From positions 1 to 23,770 of the forward strand of contig CAYNNP010000080.1 in assembly GCA_964398215.1 (NCBI GenBank): a stretch of DNA of 23,770 nucleotides. Direction: 5' to 3'. Below the pieces are notes generated by a model. It did no database searches and was not told the DNA's origin. It was given only the letters and a program-made list of their open reading frames with translations. Both the position numbers and the translations under genes were made by a program. This DNA comes from CAYNNP01 sp964398215 (GTDB lineage: Bacteria; Planctomycetota; Planctomycetia; Pirellulales; Pirellulaceae). Shown in pieces: positions 16,170 to 23,735 of this stretch; the first letter of the stretch is position 1; every line of letters begins with the position of its first letter.

Positions 16170-17284
16170 CCCAACCTGATTCAAAAGACACCAGCGTGGA
16201 CGAACAATCGCGCCGGTCTCTGATGCCAAACAAAAAAACGTCGCGTGCTACAGGCATGGGACTGGTCGCACACATTGCGCCTTTGTTGGTGCTGTTGACC
16301 GGCATGACCTGGTTGATGTCCCACATGAATTCGGCACGCGCCCAGTTTCAAAATGTCCCTCCCCCTCAGTACTCCACGCAACCCAACTACAACCAACCCC
16401 GTTATGGTCAACAGCCACGAGGTCAGCAGCCACAACCCGCATTCACTAATCCGAATTTGCGACCGATAAACACAGGTCCCAACGCTCGTGTTGCATCCAA
16501 TGCTGGCGCCATCCCAACCATACCGTCGGCAGAGATTGCCACTGGCACCGCACCCGAGACCGAGGATGCTGAAGCCGAATCAGGTGGCTTTTTGGGTTTC
16601 CCGTGGGGCATTCAAATGCCAGGATTCGTTACCAAAATCGCCCAAGGCGGTTGGTTGATGTTTCCTTTGGCAGTTTGTTCGCTGGTTGTTTTCGCACTTT
16701 CGCTTGAGCGATTGGTCGCCCTGCGCCGCGGTCGTGTTATCCCACGCCCATTCGTCCGCCGCTTTACCGAGAGCGTCGAAGACGGTCAGTTAAGCTACGA
16801 AGAAGCCACGGCGATATGCGAAGATTTTGATTGTCCAGTCTCCGAAGTCTTTCGCGCAGCCGTCCGGCGATGGGGACGTCCGATGCTGGAAATCGAACAA
16901 GCCGTTGTCGATGCAGGCGACCGTGTCGGCGATAGCCTGCGACGCTTTCTGCGAGTGTTCCACGCGATCAGCAATGTCGCACCACTCCTTGGTCTGCTCG
17001 GAACCGTGTTGGGAATGATCAAGGCATTTGAGGTGATCAGTTCACAAGAATCCATTGGCAGGCCAGAAACGCTTGCCTCTGGAATCAGCACCGCGCTAAT
17101 GACAACGGCGGGTGGGCTGTGCGTAGCGATCCCCGCCTACTTGGCCTACATGTACTTTAGCAGCAAATCGGATCGCTATCTCGGCGAGATCGACAAGCTT
17201 TGCCAAAGGGTCATTGATTGCATTTCGGCAGAGACCCTAGAGAACGCTGGTTCATCACGTTCGCGGAAGCGGCGCGCGGCGTAA
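16166..17284 (+). CDS. exbB: MotA/TolQ/ExbB proton-channel family protein with long N-terminal extension
   Basis: The protein has 372 aa, against about 240 for E. coli ExbB. The channel core is in residues about 160-345. TM1 is GGWLMFPLAVCSLVVFALSLE, TM2 is NVAPLLGLLGTVLGMIKAF and TM3 is ASGISTALMTTAGGLCVAIP, with the pore-lining Thr positions of the family kept in GLLGTV and LMTTAG. Ahead of this are a hydrophobic segment (about 31-52) ending in SARAQ, which looks like a cleavable signal, and a Pro/Gln/Asn-rich linker of about 100 residues. ExbB normally has its N-terminus in the periplasm, so a periplasmic extension is consistent. Together with the ExbD protein it should form the proton-driven motor. 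It starts inside the TPR stop (ATGA). Assignment as ExbB rather than TolQ is by context and not firm. Confidence 0.9.
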   Translation: MTQPDSKDTSVDEQSRRSLMPNKKTSRATGMGLVAHIAPLLVLLTGMTWLMSHMNSARAQFQNVPPPQYSTQPNYNQPRYGQQPRGQQPQPAFTNPNLRPINTGPNARVASNAGAIPTIPSAEIATGTAPETEDAEAESGGFLGFPWGIQMPGFVTKIAQGGWLMFPLAVCSLVVFALSLERLVALRRGRVIPRPFVRRFTESVEDGQLSYEEATAICEDFDCPVSEVFRAAVRRWGRPMLEIEQAVVDAGDRVGDSLRRFLRVFHAISNVAPLLGLLGTVLGMIKAFEVISSQESIGRPETLASGISTALMTTAGGLCVAIPAYLAYMYFSSKSDRYLGEIDKLCQRVIDCISAETLENAGSSRSRKRRAA

Positions 17285-17328
17285 CCCGATATTTTTCTTG
17301 ATCAAATTTCAGTTGTCGTAGGTGCGAT

Positions 17329-17754
17329 ATGTCTAGCCGAAAGAACCAAAGCGAAGAGATTTCGATCAATTTGACGCCGATGATCGACGTCGTCTTTTTG
17401 CTAGTCATCTTTTTCATGGTTGGTAGCAAATTCAGTGAAGCAGAAAGTCGCATCAAAGTCAGCGTTCCCAGCGTGGGCGAACTAAGCAGTATCACCCGGG
17501 TACCTGACGAACGAGTTGTAGTGGTTGCCAGTGATGGTTCGATTTCTTTGGACTCCGTGCCGATAGAACTAATAGACCTGAAGGATGCGTTAGCAAATCA
17601 GCTTGCTAGCTATCCGGGTCTCAAGGTTGCCGTTCGCGGCGATGGGGCAACGGATTTTCAAACCATTGCACAGGTATTGCAAACTGTGCGAAGCGCTGGC
17701 GTGACCCAGATGGGAATTGCCGCGCGACCTAACGACGGGAGCATTCGTCGATGA
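17329..17754 (+). CDS. exbD: ExbD/TolR biopolymer transport protein
   Basis: The 141-aa product is of standard ExbD/TolR size. A short cytoplasmic N-terminus (MSSRKNQSEEISINLTPMID) leads into a single membrane helix (VVFLLVIFFMV) carrying Asp20, the proton-binding aspartate equivalent to ExbD Asp25 and TolR Asp23. The periplasmic domain (residues about 45-141) has the usual compact form, with VVVVASDGSISLDSVPI and KVAVRGDGATDFQTIAQVL. AGGTG (17320-17324) precedes ATG 17329. It lies 44 bp after exbB, and its stop overlaps the next start by 4 bp (ATGA). Two or more copies should sit inside an ExbB pentamer and couple proton flow to the partner protein. Confidence 0.95.
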   Translation: MSSRKNQSEEISINLTPMIDVVFLLVIFFMVGSKFSEAESRIKVSVPSVGELSSITRVPDERVVVVASDGSISLDSVPIELIDLKDALANQLASYPGLKVAVRGDGATDFQTIAQVLQTVRSAGVTQMGIAARPNDGSIRR

Positions 17755-19589
17755 TGGCATACATTTCGATCTGGCACGATCCAAAACTAGTTTACGGCAT
17801 CGCGATCACCGCCGTTTTATTGCTGATCGCAACCGTTTGGCTCTTTCGTCGACGTCGCCAATCGGGTCGCCAAGCCGGCGTTGTGTGTTTGTTGATTTCG
17901 ATCATCTTGCACATCATCCTGATCATTTGTCTGCCAAAGATCTGGAAGAAACCAGCGGGCGCGCCCAGCCCAACGGATCAGGCTCAAGCCAATACGGGAA
18001 TGGAAACGATCACGTTTTCGACTTTCGAGGACACTGCGACGATCGACGAATCCGCCGGTACAACAGCAGTCCAGCCCGTCGTTGAACCGCTACCAATCGC
18101 TGCGATCGAAGATCTGCTGGACAACACTGATACAGATTCACTGCAGTTTCCAGATTCATCCGAAGACCTGCTGGGCCCGAGTCTAGTGTTGCCGCAGTCG
18201 ACTGATGAACAAGCACCCGAACCGGCTGACATCCCAGATAGCCTTGCGTTTGCTGGCGAAATCGCCATGCCCAGTTTGGATGATGCTTTTGATCGATCGA
18301 TCGGCGAAATCGCTGACGCCCCACCTTCGCTTGATGCACCGTCGCTAGAATCGCCCATGCAAAACTTTCCTGTGCCAGACCAGATTGCTCAGCCAGCCGT
18401 TGTCGATTCGTACGTTGGTGATCAACCTCGCGAAGAAGCAATGGCGGATCGCTCGGGAGTGCCATCGATGCCAGCCTCTTTGGATATGTCAGAGGCAACG
18501 GTTCCTGGCGACTTGCTGAACGATTTTGCAAACCGTACCGGACAAGCAAAAGATCGCGCGTTACAACTGACCGGCGGCAACGCGGATACCGAAGCAGCGG
18601 TAGCACAAGCGTTGAAGTTCCTTTCCGACAATCAACAACCCGATGGATCATGGAATCCGTCCACAACCGGCGCGGGCGTTGAACGCGCGCCGCTTGGCGA
18701 AAACCGACACGGCGCAGGCTCAAATGCTCACACTGCGTTGACCGGCCTCGCACTGATGACAATGATGGGAGCCGGCAATACGCACCAAGAAGGCGAGTAC
18801 GCGGACAATGTTTACCGTGGCTTGGCGTATTTAATTCGTTCGCAGAAACCAAACGGATCACTTGCCGGCAACGCGTCGGCTTACTCGTCGACGTACTGCC
18901 ACGGCATTGCGTCTTTGGCGATTTGCGAAGCCACGGCGATGACCAAGGACCCGTCGGCGATGGCGTGTGCGGAACGTGCAATCGCTTACACACTTCGCAT
19001 GCAACACCCAGCGACTGGCGGTTGGCGGTACTTGAAAGGAGATCCTGGGGATCTTAGTCAGCTTGGATGGCAAGCCATGGTTTTGGATGCCGGCAACCGA
19101 GCAGGGATAAGCATTGATCGTCGTAGCGTCGCAGGCGTCGAACGTTTTTTGACCACGGTGCGTGCTGGACAAAACGGCGGACTTGCCAGCTATCGAGCCA
19201 ACGAACGTGCAACCGTCACGATGACAGCAGAAGCCTTGGCGACACGCTTGATGATTGGTCAACGTGTTCCGAAAGCAGAAGTGGACGAAGCAGAAACTTT
19301 CATGCTTTCGCGAAAACCGGGCACCGGACAAGACAACTATTACTTCTGGTACTACGCGACGCTCGCGATGCACCAAATGCAAGACGATGCGTGGCAGGAA
19401 TGGAACACAGCACTCCAGGCTCGACTGCTGGAAACGCAGACCAGCAATGGCAGTTGGCCGACTGACAGCGTATGGGGCGGCTACGGAGGCAGCGTGTATT
19501 CAACTTCGATGGCGACACTGTGCCTAGAAAGTTACTATCGCCACGCGATCCGCAGCAGCACGACACGCATCGCACGTTTGCCAAACTAG
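17751..19589 (+). CDS. Membrane-anchored squalene-cyclase-fold (alpha/alpha-toroid) protein, candidate TonB/TolA-like partner of ExbB/ExbD
   Basis: The product is 612 aa. Two membrane helices lie at about 14-32 and 42-61, separated by a basic loop (RRRRQSGR) that should be cytoplasmic, putting the rest in the periplasm. Helix 2 holds Ser50, His54 and Leu61, the same spacing as Ser16, His20 and Leu27 of the TonB anchor helix that contacts ExbB/ExbD. An acidic, Pro-containing linker of about 215 residues follows. Residues about 282-605 form a prenyltransferase/squalene-oxidase repeat toroid, with QW-like motifs QQPDGSW, QKPNGSL, QHPATGGWRY and QTSNGSWPTD. The class II cyclase DxDD motif is absent (GDPGDLSQLGWQ lies in a comparable place), so a terpene cyclase role is unlikely. 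The first of two adjacent ATGs overlaps the exbD stop (ATGA). The toroid is strongly supported; the Ton-like role is inferred. Confidence 0.85.
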   Translation: MMAYISIWHDPKLVYGIAITAVLLLIATVWLFRRRRQSGRQAGVVCLLISIILHIILIICLPKIWKKPAGAPSPTDQAQANTGMETITFSTFEDTATIDESAGTTAVQPVVEPLPIAAIEDLLDNTDTDSLQFPDSSEDLLGPSLVLPQSTDEQAPEPADIPDSLAFAGEIAMPSLDDAFDRSIGEIADAPPSLDAPSLESPMQNFPVPDQIAQPAVVDSYVGDQPREEAMADRSGVPSMPASLDMSEATVPGDLLNDFANRTGQAKDRALQLTGGNADTEAAVAQALKFLSDNQQPDGSWNPSTTGAGVERAPLGENRHGAGSNAHTALTGLALMTMMGAGNTHQEGEYADNVYRGLAYLIRSQKPNGSLAGNASAYSSTYCHGIASLAICEATAMTKDPSAMACAERAIAYTLRMQHPATGGWRYLKGDPGDLSQLGWQAMVLDAGNRAGISIDRRSVAGVERFLTTVRAGQNGGLASYRANERATVTMTAEALATRLMIGQRVPKAEVDEAETFMLSRKPGTGQDNYYFWYYATLAMHQMQDDAWQEWNTALQARLLETQTSNGSWPTDSVWGGYGGSVYSTSMATLCLESYYRHAIRSSTTRIARLPN

Positions 19590-19629
19590 GTGCTGGGTCA
19601 CAGCCTAAATTTAGATCGCCCCATAGTAG

Positions 19630-19648
19630 CTCGATTCTCCGAGTCGAG
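19630..19648. repeat. Putative dispersed repeat with small dyad after the toroid gene
   Basis: CTCGA 19630-19634 and TCGAG 19644-19648 flank TTCTCCGAG, within a longer segment from about 19615 to 19660. On the minus strand this reads PRLGESSYYGAI, a peptide I recall from spurious planctomycete ORFs; this was not checked. It lies about 40 bp after the last gene of the operon and might double as its 3' end, but it has no T-tract. Confidence 0.35.
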
Positions 19649-19728
19649 GATTCCTAGGCAACATCTGATCATCTGTGGCCAAGCGACACCTGAACAAAAA
19701 TACCCAAGAAAGCGAATCTGCAGGGATT

Positions 19729-19761
19729 GTCACGAAAAAAACGACATTTTTTCGAGGTGAC
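19729..19761. other. Hairpin with A/T-paired core upstream of the PEP-CTERM gene
   Basis: GTCAC 19729-19733 pairs with GTGAC 19757-19761, and GAAAAAA 19734-19740 with TTTTTTC 19747-19753, leaving a GAG bulge and a 6-nt loop. It sits about 70 bp before the PEP-CTERM start and could act in the leader RNA or as a weak stop for the upstream operon. The function is unknown. Confidence 0.35.
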
Positions 19762-19833
19762 GCTGTGAATTTCGCTCGTGACTGCTTACTATGCGGCAGA
19801 TATACACTTGCCTGTCCTCGTACCTTTCCTGAC

Positions 19834-20577
19834 ATGCGCAAACTAAGCTTACTCATCGCTGTGACCTGTGTTCTTTCACTCACACAATCCGCTTCGGCAG
19901 GAATTGTGCTTGGGTTCGGCTGGAGTATTAACGGTACAGAAGTGTCCGGTGCGGCCCCTGCGCCTCAAGGTGCGAATGGTTTGATTGGCGATATTCTCAG
20001 CTTGGACGTGTATGCAATCGAAGTCGACACTCCCCCGGATGTCGAAACTCGTCTTACCAACATTGGCTTGGAAGCGTTCGATATAACGGCATCACACAAC
20101 ACGGATTTTGTTACTGCTTCTAACCCATCCATTCCCGCTTCGGCTGGTTGGCAGCCAGGTTTTTCAAATGGCACTATTGTCACTCCTGGCACCATAAGTT
20201 TTGTGGGTTCCAACCTCAATTTTTTTGGTGATTCCTTGCCCGTCAGACCAACGGCTGGTTCGCGAGCGGTTTTGCTTTCCAGTGTTGATTTCAGTCTAGA
20301 TTCAGCCGGAACAACCGTTGTCAATTTTGCTCCATCGGTTGTTAATGGTCAGGCGTTGACGGCAATCCGTTTGGATTCAGCTGCGGATGACCCAAATACA
20401 CTGGAAGACGAAGCTGTCTTGGACGATGAAGTCTTTCCTGGCGGAGCACCCGCAGTGTTTACCATCACTGTGTCAGCGGTACCCGAGCCTTCGACGGTTG
20501 TATTCTTAATCACAGCTGGTGCCGTTGGTCTTGTGACCGTTCGCCGAAGACGCCGCAAGACAGTTGATTCTCTATAA
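19834..20577 (+). CDS. PEP-CTERM sorting-signal exported protein
   Basis: From ATG 19834 the product has 247 aa. A classical signal peptide (MRKLSLLIAVTCVLSLTQSASA-G) opens it. The end is a clear PEP-CTERM tail: VPEPS from residue 216, the helix TVVFLITAGAVGLVTV and the basic RRRRRK. Proteins with this tail are recognised and cleaved by an exosortase during export and are often linked to exopolysaccharide. The middle (about 24-210) is a Ser/Thr/Val-rich, probably beta-sandwich domain of no named family, with the acidic stretch DDPNTLEDEAVLDDEVF. ATG 19834 is chosen because the signal peptide starts there; a frame open from 19675 adds polar sequence. The ribosome-binding site is weak. No exosortase gene is in the window. 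It follows the toroid gene by 244 bp and so is probably a separate unit. Confidence 0.9.
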   Translation: MRKLSLLIAVTCVLSLTQSASAGIVLGFGWSINGTEVSGAAPAPQGANGLIGDILSLDVYAIEVDTPPDVETRLTNIGLEAFDITASHNTDFVTASNPSIPASAGWQPGFSNGTIVTPGTISFVGSNLNFFGDSLPVRPTAGSRAVLLSSVDFSLDSAGTTVVNFAPSVVNGQALTAIRLDSAADDPNTLEDEAVLDDEVFPGGAPAVFTITVSAVPEPSTVVFLITAGAVGLVTVRRRRRKTVDSL

Positions 20578-20593
20578 AGAGCTTTTGCTCTTT
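20576..20593 (+). terminator. Short hairpin at the end of the PEP-CTERM gene, weak terminator candidate
   Basis: AAAGAGC and GCTCTTT form a perfect 7-bp stem with a TTTT loop, starting within the TAA stop codon and followed by CTTAG. Its position is right for a terminator but the stem is short and AT-rich and no full T-tract follows. Confidence 0.45.
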
Positions 20594-20680
20594 CTTAGTA
20601 GGCGCGCATTCATGAGCGAGTCTTATCGGCCGGATAGCCTGTGAGTTTTCGTTTTGTGACCGACCGCATTCTTGATTTAC

Positions 20681-20712
20681 TGAGCCGCAGGGCGATAGCC
20701 CCGGTTTTCGAG
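20681..20712. repeat. Arm of the palindromic repeat family, cut by gap
   Basis: TGAGCCGCAGGGCGATAGCC followed by CCGGTTTT aligns with the inner arm at 5430 (TGAGCGGCAAGGCGCTAGCC, then GCCGGTTT) with a few substitutions and one indel. Upstream, GCCTGTGAGTTTTCG (20637-20651) echoes the outer arm GGCTGTGAATTTT near 5409. The other half would fall in the adjacent N run. Confidence 0.55.
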
Positions 20713-20812
20713 NNNNNNNNNNNNNNNNNNNNNNNNNNNNNNNNNNNNNNNNNNNNNNNNNNNNNNNNNNNNNNNNNNNNNNNNNNNNNNNNNNNNNNNN
20801 NNNNNNNNNNNN
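20713..20812. other. Assembly gap of 100 N in intergenic DNA
   Basis: Exactly 100 N, a placeholder for unknown length. The left edge is inside a palindromic repeat copy, which would explain why assembly broke here. Confidence 0.95.
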
Positions 20813-21264
20813 TGTTCGAATTCGCAGTCAGCGCCTACCACAGTTCTTGCACAAGGGACTTCTCTTGCACGCTAGGTGAATGATTATCTATCCAGCAAAC
20901 GCAACAACTTGAAGGTAGTTGATTGGTCGTTGCATTCCCCATTTGCAGGGATAGACTACTTGAGATTCGGTCGTGCCCGTCGTAAGGATTGAAGGGGTTC
21001 ACCACCAACCTCAGAGCGGTATTTGTGCTACACAGGCTGTTCCATCCTTGTAGCAAGCCTTTCCGCGAACCATCCTGAATTGGCGAGAATACGGGTAAAA
21101 TTCCAACGAAAAGGGTGTCACCCAAGTGGACGAAGTCTGCGCTAACAGCGTCGATTCGTATGGGTAATTGACACCGTGTGGACTGCAAGGAAAACTGCCG
21201 TCACACGATCCTCTTTCTCGGCTCAGCCGCTTCCAAGTGGCAACAGGCATCGGCCTACAAATTA

Positions 21265-22245
21265 ATGAGTAAACCTGAAACCTATTTGGTGACCGGATGT
21301 GCAGGCTTCATTGCCTCGCGAGTCGCCTCAATGCTGCTTGAACAAGGTCACCATGTTGTTGGCATCGACAACGTGAATGATGCCTACGATGTTCGTCTCA
21401 AGCGGTACCGTCTTGAACAGATCTCGAGTGACCGATTCGATTTCGTTGAAGATGACATTGAGAATGCGGACGTCATCCACCAGCTGTTTGAGCAACACAA
21501 ATTCACGGCGGTGTTGAATCTGGCTGCTCGAGCCGGCGTGCGTTACAGCATGGAAAATCCTGATGTTTACATGTCCACCAATGCGATGGGCAATCTGAAC
21601 CTGATGCGGGCAATGCAGCAGCATGGCGTCAAGAAATACGTATTAGCATCGACCTCGTCACTGTACGCTGGTCAGCCAATGCCGTTCTTGGAAACGCTAC
21701 CAGTCAATGAACCGATTTCGCCTTACGCTGCATCCAAGAAATCCGCGGAAGCGATGGCTCATGTGTATCACTATCTTTACGATATTGACGTTTCGATCTG
21801 CAGGTACTTTACAGTCTACGGACCATGCGGCCGCCCAGACATGTGCATCTTTCGGTTCATCAAATGGATCGACGAAGGAACTCCGATTGAGTTGTTCGGC
21901 GATGGTGAACAGTCTCGCGACTTTACATTCGTTGACGACATTGCCCGAGGCACAATCGCCGCGCTCAAACCAGTGGGCTTTGAAGTCATCAATTTAGGCG
22001 GCGGCGGTGAACCGGTTTCGCTAAACACTTTGATCGGGAGTCTTGAAGAGCTCTTGGGCAAGAAAGCGACGATCCAGCATCGCGAATTTCATAAGGCAGA
22101 TATCAAGACGACATCGGCAGACATCAGCAAAGCGAAACAGCTGCTAGGATGGTCACCAAGTGTTGATTTGAGCACTGGAGTCAAAGCCTGTGTGGACTGG
22201 CACCTGAACAACAAGCCGTTTTCAACCGACATTGTGCTGCCCTAA
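21265..22245 (+). CDS. NAD-dependent epimerase/dehydratase, UDP-glucuronate 4-epimerase-like
   Basis: From ATG 21265 the product has 326 aa, typical for extended short-chain dehydrogenases that act on nucleotide sugars. The NAD-binding motif TGCAGFIAS (residues 10-18) has Ala17 where Gly is usual (GxxGxxG becomes GxxGxxA). The active site is kept: the STSSLY segment from residue 129 and Tyr154-x3-Lys158 in YAASKK. RYFTVYGPCGRPDM, FGDGEQSRDFTFVDDI and the closing LLGWSPSVDLSTGV are as in UDP-sugar epimerases of the CapI/LpsL group. The substrate is probably UDP-glucuronate or a related sugar, not proven. A GTG start at 21178 would add 29 unrelated residues. A glycosyltransferase gene follows after 142 bp. 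Confidence 0.88.
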   Translation: MSKPETYLVTGCAGFIASRVASMLLEQGHHVVGIDNVNDAYDVRLKRYRLEQISSDRFDFVEDDIENADVIHQLFEQHKFTAVLNLAARAGVRYSMENPDVYMSTNAMGNLNLMRAMQQHGVKKYVLASTSSLYAGQPMPFLETLPVNEPISPYAASKKSAEAMAHVYHYLYDIDVSICRYFTVYGPCGRPDMCIFRFIKWIDEGTPIELFGDGEQSRDFTFVDDIARGTIAALKPVGFEVINLGGGGEPVSLNTLIGSLEELLGKKATIQHREFHKADIKTTSADISKAKQLLGWSPSVDLSTGVKACVDWHLNNKPFSTDIVLP

Positions 22246-22387
22246 TGGTCCACTCTAGCTTCATAGTTTTCGGCCAAGTAGCGTTTGATTGGAATCGAAA
22301 CCTAGCGGCGAACACCCAAACGGGGTATGCTTAAATTGCCCACTCAACCCACCATGTTGATTCCCCACCTGACCGAAGCTTGATTGG

Positions 22388-23716
22388 ATGCAGATTAGTC
22401 GCCCCCGTATCGTTTTTTTGAATCGGTGTTTTTGGCCCGATTCCGAAGCGACCGGCCAATTGCTGACCGATCTGTGCGAACAGATTGCGGACGAATTTGA
22501 AGTTCATGTGGTTTGCGGTCAACCGAATCATCCCCTGCCAGACGCGGTGTTTTTGCAGTCTGGAGTCGAAGTCCGTAATCGCGTGACGATGCATCGATTG
22601 CGACACACAACGTATGCAAAATCATCTCGCATCGGTCGTGCGGCCAACCTTGTTACGTTTTATCTTGCCGCGTGGTGGTACCTGCTTCGCCAGAAACTTC
22701 GCGCAGACGTTGTGATCACCGAAACAGATCCATTCATGCTGCCTTGTCTTGGCGCTCGATTCGCCAAACGCAAGGGCGCGAAACATGTTTGCTACCTGCA
22801 GGACATTTATCCAGACGTAGCACAATCGATTGACAAAATACCAACCGGGTTCGGCTGGGTGGCTCCTATCATTCGATTCTTTCTGCGTCGTGCCTACCAT
22901 GCGGCCGACCAAGTGGTCGTACTGGGTTCCTGCATGCAAGATCGCTTGGTTGCAAGACCCTGGTCCGTCCCAGCAAACCGAATTAGCGTGATTCCCAACT
23001 GGGCCGATTGCGACGCGGTCAAACCCATTGAACATGCAAACAACGCTTTTCGCCACCAACATTGCCTGGACGATAAGTTCGTTGTGATGCACAGTGGCAA
23101 TATGGGATTGACCCAGCGACTGGATGTTCTGTTGGATGCAACGCAAAAAACGACATGGCCCGAGCATGCGGTTCTTCTACTGGTTGGTGGTGGGGCTTCC
23201 CGGGCGCGACTGGAACAGTCTGCTGCCAAGTTAGCCAATCCGGATCGAGTTCGATTCCTGAATTATCAACCGCGCGAGGAATTGACGCAAAGCCTATCAG
23301 CAGCCGATATTCACGTGGTTTCGATGCACGAAAAAATCACCGGATGTTTGTGCCCCAGCAAGTTGTACGGCGTGCTCGCTGCGGGCAGGCCAGTCTTGGC
23401 GATCGCGGCGCCTGAAACAGACTTATGTCGAACAGTCAGAACTCACAACCTTGGGTGGTCAACGGCTCCTGGCGATGCAGACAACATTGCCAAAACGGTC
23501 GCGCTGGCCGCCAGTGACGATGAACAGCGCAAAACCATCCAGCGCACTTGTCGGTTGATTGCCGAACAGCGATACGATCGACCAGTCACTACAGGAATGT
23601 TCCAGTCACTTGTCAATCGAGTGACCGATCACAATCCAGTCAAAGAACAATCACCGGCATCGTCGCTGACTGTCAACGACACAGAAGACTCCAACATCGA
23701 AGTCGCACCACTCTAA
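22388..23716 (+). CDS. GT4-family glycosyltransferase (WbuB-like)
   Basis: The product has 442 aa with a GT-B fold. The N-terminal domain starts RIVFLNRCFWPDSEATGQLL, the pattern of WbuB-type transferases (N/Q-x-F-x-P-D-x-x-A-T-G-Q), and includes HVVCGQPNHP and LQDIYPDVAQS. The C-terminal nucleotide-sugar domain has VVMHSGNMGLTQRLDVLLDA, NYQPREELTQSLSAADIHVV and CPSKLYGVLAAGRPVLAIA. It should be cytoplasmic or peripheral to the membrane and add a sugar during O-antigen or exopolysaccharide assembly; donor and acceptor are unknown. The last 30 residues are a polar tail. With the epimerase upstream it forms the start of a probable polysaccharide cluster that may continue beyond the window. The ribosome-binding site is weak. 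Confidence 0.9.
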   Translation: MQISRPRIVFLNRCFWPDSEATGQLLTDLCEQIADEFEVHVVCGQPNHPLPDAVFLQSGVEVRNRVTMHRLRHTTYAKSSRIGRAANLVTFYLAAWWYLLRQKLRADVVITETDPFMLPCLGARFAKRKGAKHVCYLQDIYPDVAQSIDKIPTGFGWVAPIIRFFLRRAYHAADQVVVLGSCMQDRLVARPWSVPANRISVIPNWADCDAVKPIEHANNAFRHQHCLDDKFVVMHSGNMGLTQRLDVLLDATQKTTWPEHAVLLLVGGGASRARLEQSAAKLANPDRVRFLNYQPREELTQSLSAADIHVVSMHEKITGCLCPSKLYGVLAAGRPVLAIAAPETDLCRTVRTHNLGWSTAPGDADNIAKTVALAASDDEQRKTIQRTCRLIAEQRYDRPVTTGMFQSLVNRVTDHNPVKEQSPASSLTVNDTEDSNIEVAPL

Positions 23717-23735
23717 TTGGCCTTTGTTCATTTTC

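Larger units (their letters stand above)
20594..21264. other. Intergenic region with repeat arm and assembly gap
   Basis: About 670 bp without a supportable gene. It holds a repeat arm at 20681-20712, the 100-N gap at 20713-20812, and about 450 bp of further sequence up to the epimerase start. Open frames on either strand in that last part (for example minus 20835-21188) have no signal peptide, domain or composition that marks a real protein. Confidence 0.5.

Noticed and set aside
17751..19589. Squalene-hopene or other terpene cyclase
   Set aside because: The toroid repeats are present, but no DxDD catalytic motif is found in the toroid, and the protein is membrane-anchored with a long linker in an ExbB/ExbD operon.
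20641..20883. Small protein spanning the second N gap
   Set aside because: It is an open frame only because N codons carry no stops; the flanks are a repeat arm and non-coding sequence.
20835..21188. 117-residue minus-strand protein in the region before the epimerase
   Set aside because: It has no signal peptide, domain motif or convincing ribosome-binding site, and its composition is unlike the neighbouring genes.
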